Source: Pseudomonas mandelii (GTDB lineage Bacteria > Pseudomonadota > Gammaproteobacteria > Pseudomonadales > Pseudomonadaceae). Taken from it: a stretch of DNA of 64,000 nucleotides. This document shows, piece after piece, positions 61,768 through 64,000 of the stretch; position 1 is the first letter of the stretch; every line of letters begins with the position of its first letter. The translations under genes and the position numbers were made by a program. The notes below the pieces were generated by a model, which saw nothing but the letters and a program-made list of their open reading frames with translations, was not told where the DNA came from and did no database searches. The stretch covers positions 1,302,001 to 1,366,000 of the forward strand of contig NZ_LT629796.1 of assembly GCF_900106065.1 (NCBI RefSeq), read 5' to 3'.

Positions 61768-62178
61768 ATGTATATCGGCAAAGCCGCCCAGCTGTCGGGC
61801 ACCACAGTCAAAAGCATTCGCCATTACGAAGAAATCGGCCTATTGCCCGAGCCCAAGCGTGAAGGCAAATACCGTATCTACAGCCAGCAGAGTGTCGAGG
61901 TGTTGACGTTCATCAAGTGCGCCCAGCAACTGGGTTTCAAGCTCAAAGAGCTGCGGTTGATGTTGAACAACTACCACGGTGACGAATTCCCGTGGGACAT
62001 GGCGCAAAAAGCGATCGCCGAAAAAAAGGCCGAGCTGGTCTCCCAGATCGGCGCTCTACAGCAACTGCACAACGGCCTCGAAGAATTCGAAAACAACCTC
62101 AACGATGCCCGAGATGAATGTCAGTTCGAGCGTATCGCCCGCTATGGCGAAAAAAACCCGGGCAATACGCTGAACTGA
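61768..62178 (+). CDS. MerR-family regulator
   Basis: 136-residue MerR protein: the winged helix MYIGKAAQLSGTTVKSIRHY and YEEIGLLPEPKREGKYRIYS, then the dimerisation coiled coil with KAIAEKKAELVSQIGALQQL and a short C-terminus with one Cys (RDECQFER). The lone Cys argues against a classical metal site such as CueR, so it more likely belongs to the CueR/SoxR-like drug or redox branch. It converges on the RND transporter gene and may not regulate it. Confidence 0.87.
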   Translation: MYIGKAAQLSGTTVKSIRHYEEIGLLPEPKREGKYRIYSQQSVEVLTFIKCAQQLGFKLKELRLMLNNYHGDEFPWDMAQKAIAEKKAELVSQIGALQQLHNGLEEFENNLNDARDECQFERIARYGEKNPGNTLN

Positions 62179-62242
62179 CTACCCTGCTGCACAGGATGAT
62201 CCCTCGCATGTCACTGGCGCGCCTGCGCTGCCGGTCATCAGG

Positions 62243-64000
62243 TCAGATCAAGGCGGGCTTCCCTGCGGCTCGATCTTTTTCCGGCAGCGGCGCTACCGGA
62301 ACAATCGCGGCGAAGAACCACGGCGACACCAGCGTCACCAGCAGAATGGTCATGACACCGCTGGAAAACAGCGCCATCGCCACCAGTGCGCCCAAATCGA
62401 CAATCGGCTTGAAGTCGGAAAACAGAAGCGCCATGAATCCCACGGAGAAAATCACCACGTTGACCACGGTCGAACGGCCGACGCTGTGCATCGCCTGCAA
62501 AATGGCCGCGTCGATATGAATGCCTTGCTGCACCAACAGTTTGATCCGTGACAGCAGGTGCACCGCGTAATCGACCACACCCACCACCAGGAAGGTCACC
62601 AGCGTCGTACCGATGTTCAGCTCGATGCCGAACAGGAACATGAAGCCATAGACTGTCACCGAGGTGGTCAACAGGGTCAGCATGCCGAGTACGCCCAACC
62701 GTACCGACTTGAGCCAATACATCATCATCAGCGTGACCACCAGCAACGCCAGGGAAAAACTCAAGACCTGGCCCTGGGTGATTTCCTGCAACACGCCGGT
62801 CCAGATCAACGGCGTGCCGGCGTGCGTCACTTCGAGATTGGCCGGTTTGTTCACCAGCAACCAGGCATCGAGCTGATCCAGCATGGCCTGGTAGTCGCTG
62901 GCCACCGACGACGTCATGGTGTACAGCGTCAACGCCTTGGAATAGTCGGCATTGAGCACGTTATTGAGGTCCGAGCCGCCGCCGTTCTCGAACAGCATCA
63001 CGTGTTGCTCGATCAGTGAATTGCCCGGCACCTCGAACCGCTCGACCTGCCCCTCATCATTGACCGACGTCACCTGCTCCAGCGCCTGGGGCACGCGCAA
63101 GTAGTCGGGGTTCATATCGTTGAGCACCAGGTTCATGCGCTTGACGTAAGTCGCCAGGGAATAGCCGTAACTGACGTGCGGTTGCTGCTTGATGAAGTGG
63201 TCGAGCTTGTCGATGAACTGCACCACTTCAGTGGTCAGCACGCCGCGCGGTTCTTTGCTGTCGATGGCGATCCAGCCCGGTGCCGTGCCCGCGACCCCGG
63301 CTTGGTTGATGAACTCGTCCGAAACGCGAATATGACTCTCGGGCTTGAAGTAGGCGATGCCCGAGTCTTCGATATCGACGCGAAAGGTGAACACCGTCAT
63401 CAAGATCAGCAAGGGCAGCGTCACGATCAAGATCGGTTTGCGCCACTGGATCAACCGCGCGCAGAACGCCACCAGATAACGCGAAATGATCGATTCCTTG
63501 TGCACGGCAGCGAGGGTTTTCGGAGTCTGGTCCTTGCCCCAGATCGAAATCCAGGCCGGAATCAGCAACAGTGAAATAATCAGCGCCGCCGTCAGGCCGA
63601 TGGACATGAATACGCCGAAATTGCGGATGCTGACGATGTTGTTGGTCGTGGAAATCATGAAGGTGGCGATGGTAGTCACCGTCGTCAACACCACCGGCAC
63701 CACCATCAGCCGTTGCGTCTCGCGATTGGCTTCACGGTTACTTTTACCGGCGTTTTTCTGCTCGTAATACTCGGCCATCACATGGATCGCATCCGAGCAG
63801 CAAATGGTGAACAGAAACACCGGCAGGACACTGGTCAGCAAGTCGAACGGCACCCGCAACAAAGCCATCAGGCCCAGTGTCCAGATGGTGCAGAACAGAA
63901 TATTGAACAGCGGCAACAGCACGCCCAGCGGTTTGCGGAAGAAGAAAATCAACAGCAGGGTGATCAGCAAAAAGACAATCGGAAACAGCACCGCCAGGTC
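62243..64000 (-). CDS. RND/MMPL-family efflux permease (5' end missing)
   Basis: The frame stays open to the right edge, so the N-terminus lies outside. The visible 585 residues are the C-terminal part of a hydrophobe/amphiphile-type RND exporter: membrane block TSVLPVFLFTICCSDAIHVM, FMISTTNNIVSIRNFGVFMS, a periplasmic loop, then a second block ending SDFKPIVDLGALVAMALFSS. The conserved Asp of the proton relay (CCSDAIHV, GVVDYAVHLL) occurs in each half. It resembles lipid-exporting MMPL-type proteins, for example exporters linked to hopanoid or fatty-acid transport, rather than AcrB. No outer-membrane partner is visible. Confidence 0.87.
   Translation of the reverse strand, partial: DLAVLFPIVFLLITLLLIFFFRKPLGVLLPLFNILFCTIWTLGLMALLRVPFDLLTSVLPVFLFTICCSDAIHVMAEYYEQKNAGKSNREANRETQRLMVVPVVLTTVTTIATFMISTTNNIVSIRNFGVFMSIGLTAALIISLLLIPAWISIWGKDQTPKTLAAVHKESIISRYLVAFCARLIQWRKPILIVTLPLLILMTVFTFRVDIEDSGIAYFKPESHIRVSDEFINQAGVAGTAPGWIAIDSKEPRGVLTTEVVQFIDKLDHFIKQQPHVSYGYSLATYVKRMNLVLNDMNPDYLRVPQALEQVTSVNDEGQVERFEVPGNSLIEQHVMLFENGGGSDLNNVLNADYSKALTLYTMTSSVASDYQAMLDQLDAWLLVNKPANLEVTHAGTPLIWTGVLQEITQGQVLSFSLALLVVTLMMMYWLKSVRLGVLGMLTLLTTSVTVYGFMFLFGIELNIGTTLVTFLVVGVVDYAVHLLSRIKLLVQQGIHIDAAILQAMHSVGRSTVVNVVIFSVGFMALLFSDFKPIVDLGALVAMALFSSGVMTILLVTLVSPWFFAAIVPVAPLPEKDRAAGKPALI

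Overview
The window reads as the chromosome of a Pseudomonas of the fluorescens complex. It carries a complete pelXABCDEFG exopolysaccharide operon, several paired REP palindromes of the 'GGAGCGAGCCTGCTCGCG' type, and Ohr, MdaB, DUF6124 and HBM-type chemoreceptor genes typical of that group. Most genes have high GC, with two lower-GC patches: hsdS, and the start of the biosynthetic operon near 14.4-16.4 kb. Both edges cut genes: hsdM on the left and an RND/MMPL transporter on the right.

Layout. 1-7.8 kb: a type I restriction-modification locus (hsdM-hsdS-HAD-rhuM remnant-hsdR-YgjP-like metallopeptidase). It ends at a degenerate tRNA/tmRNA 3' end followed by a terminator, which looks like the attachment site of an integrated island. 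7.9-20.2 kb: a nine-gene minus-strand operon (thioesterase, AfsA-type hotdog protein, ACP, SDR, second ACP, FabH-like ketosynthase, HAD phosphatase, cytochrome P450, acyl-AMP ligase) with two MFS exporters, bracketed by two paralogous LysR regulators. I do not recognise this cluster. Its enzyme set suggests a butenolide or gamma-butyrolactone-like small molecule, and it is the best candidate here for an undescribed system. 20.5-22 kb: ohr and a crotonase-fold protein with a signal peptide. 22.1-35.3 kb: the pel operon led by a pelX-type epimerase, with two good FleQ-box matches upstream.

35.7-41 kb: a PliG-like secreted protein, a DUF6124 pair behind a structured leader, then two toxin-antitoxin or abortive-infection pairs side by side (AbiEi/AbiEii and HipBA). 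41-50 kb: a YeeE/YedE transporter, DUF2252, a decayed KaiC-like gene, an acetyltransferase, an envelope-modification trio (ArnT-like transferase facing a PAP2 phosphatase and an Ais-like histidine phosphatase), a chemoreceptor and a glyoxalase-fold protein. 50.4-54.1 kb: a D-aminoacylase/RpiR/GntP-type permease unit. 54.3-62.2 kb: a SulP transporter, two SDR/LysR/quinone-reductase neighbourhoods, an ABM protein, a TSUP exporter and a MerR regulator. 62.2 kb to the end: the RND/MMPL pump.

Gene starts were moved to the ATG/GTG with a visible ribosome-binding site or the usual family start wherever the longest frame began too early. No intact tRNA, rRNA, CRISPR array, transposase or integrase was seen.
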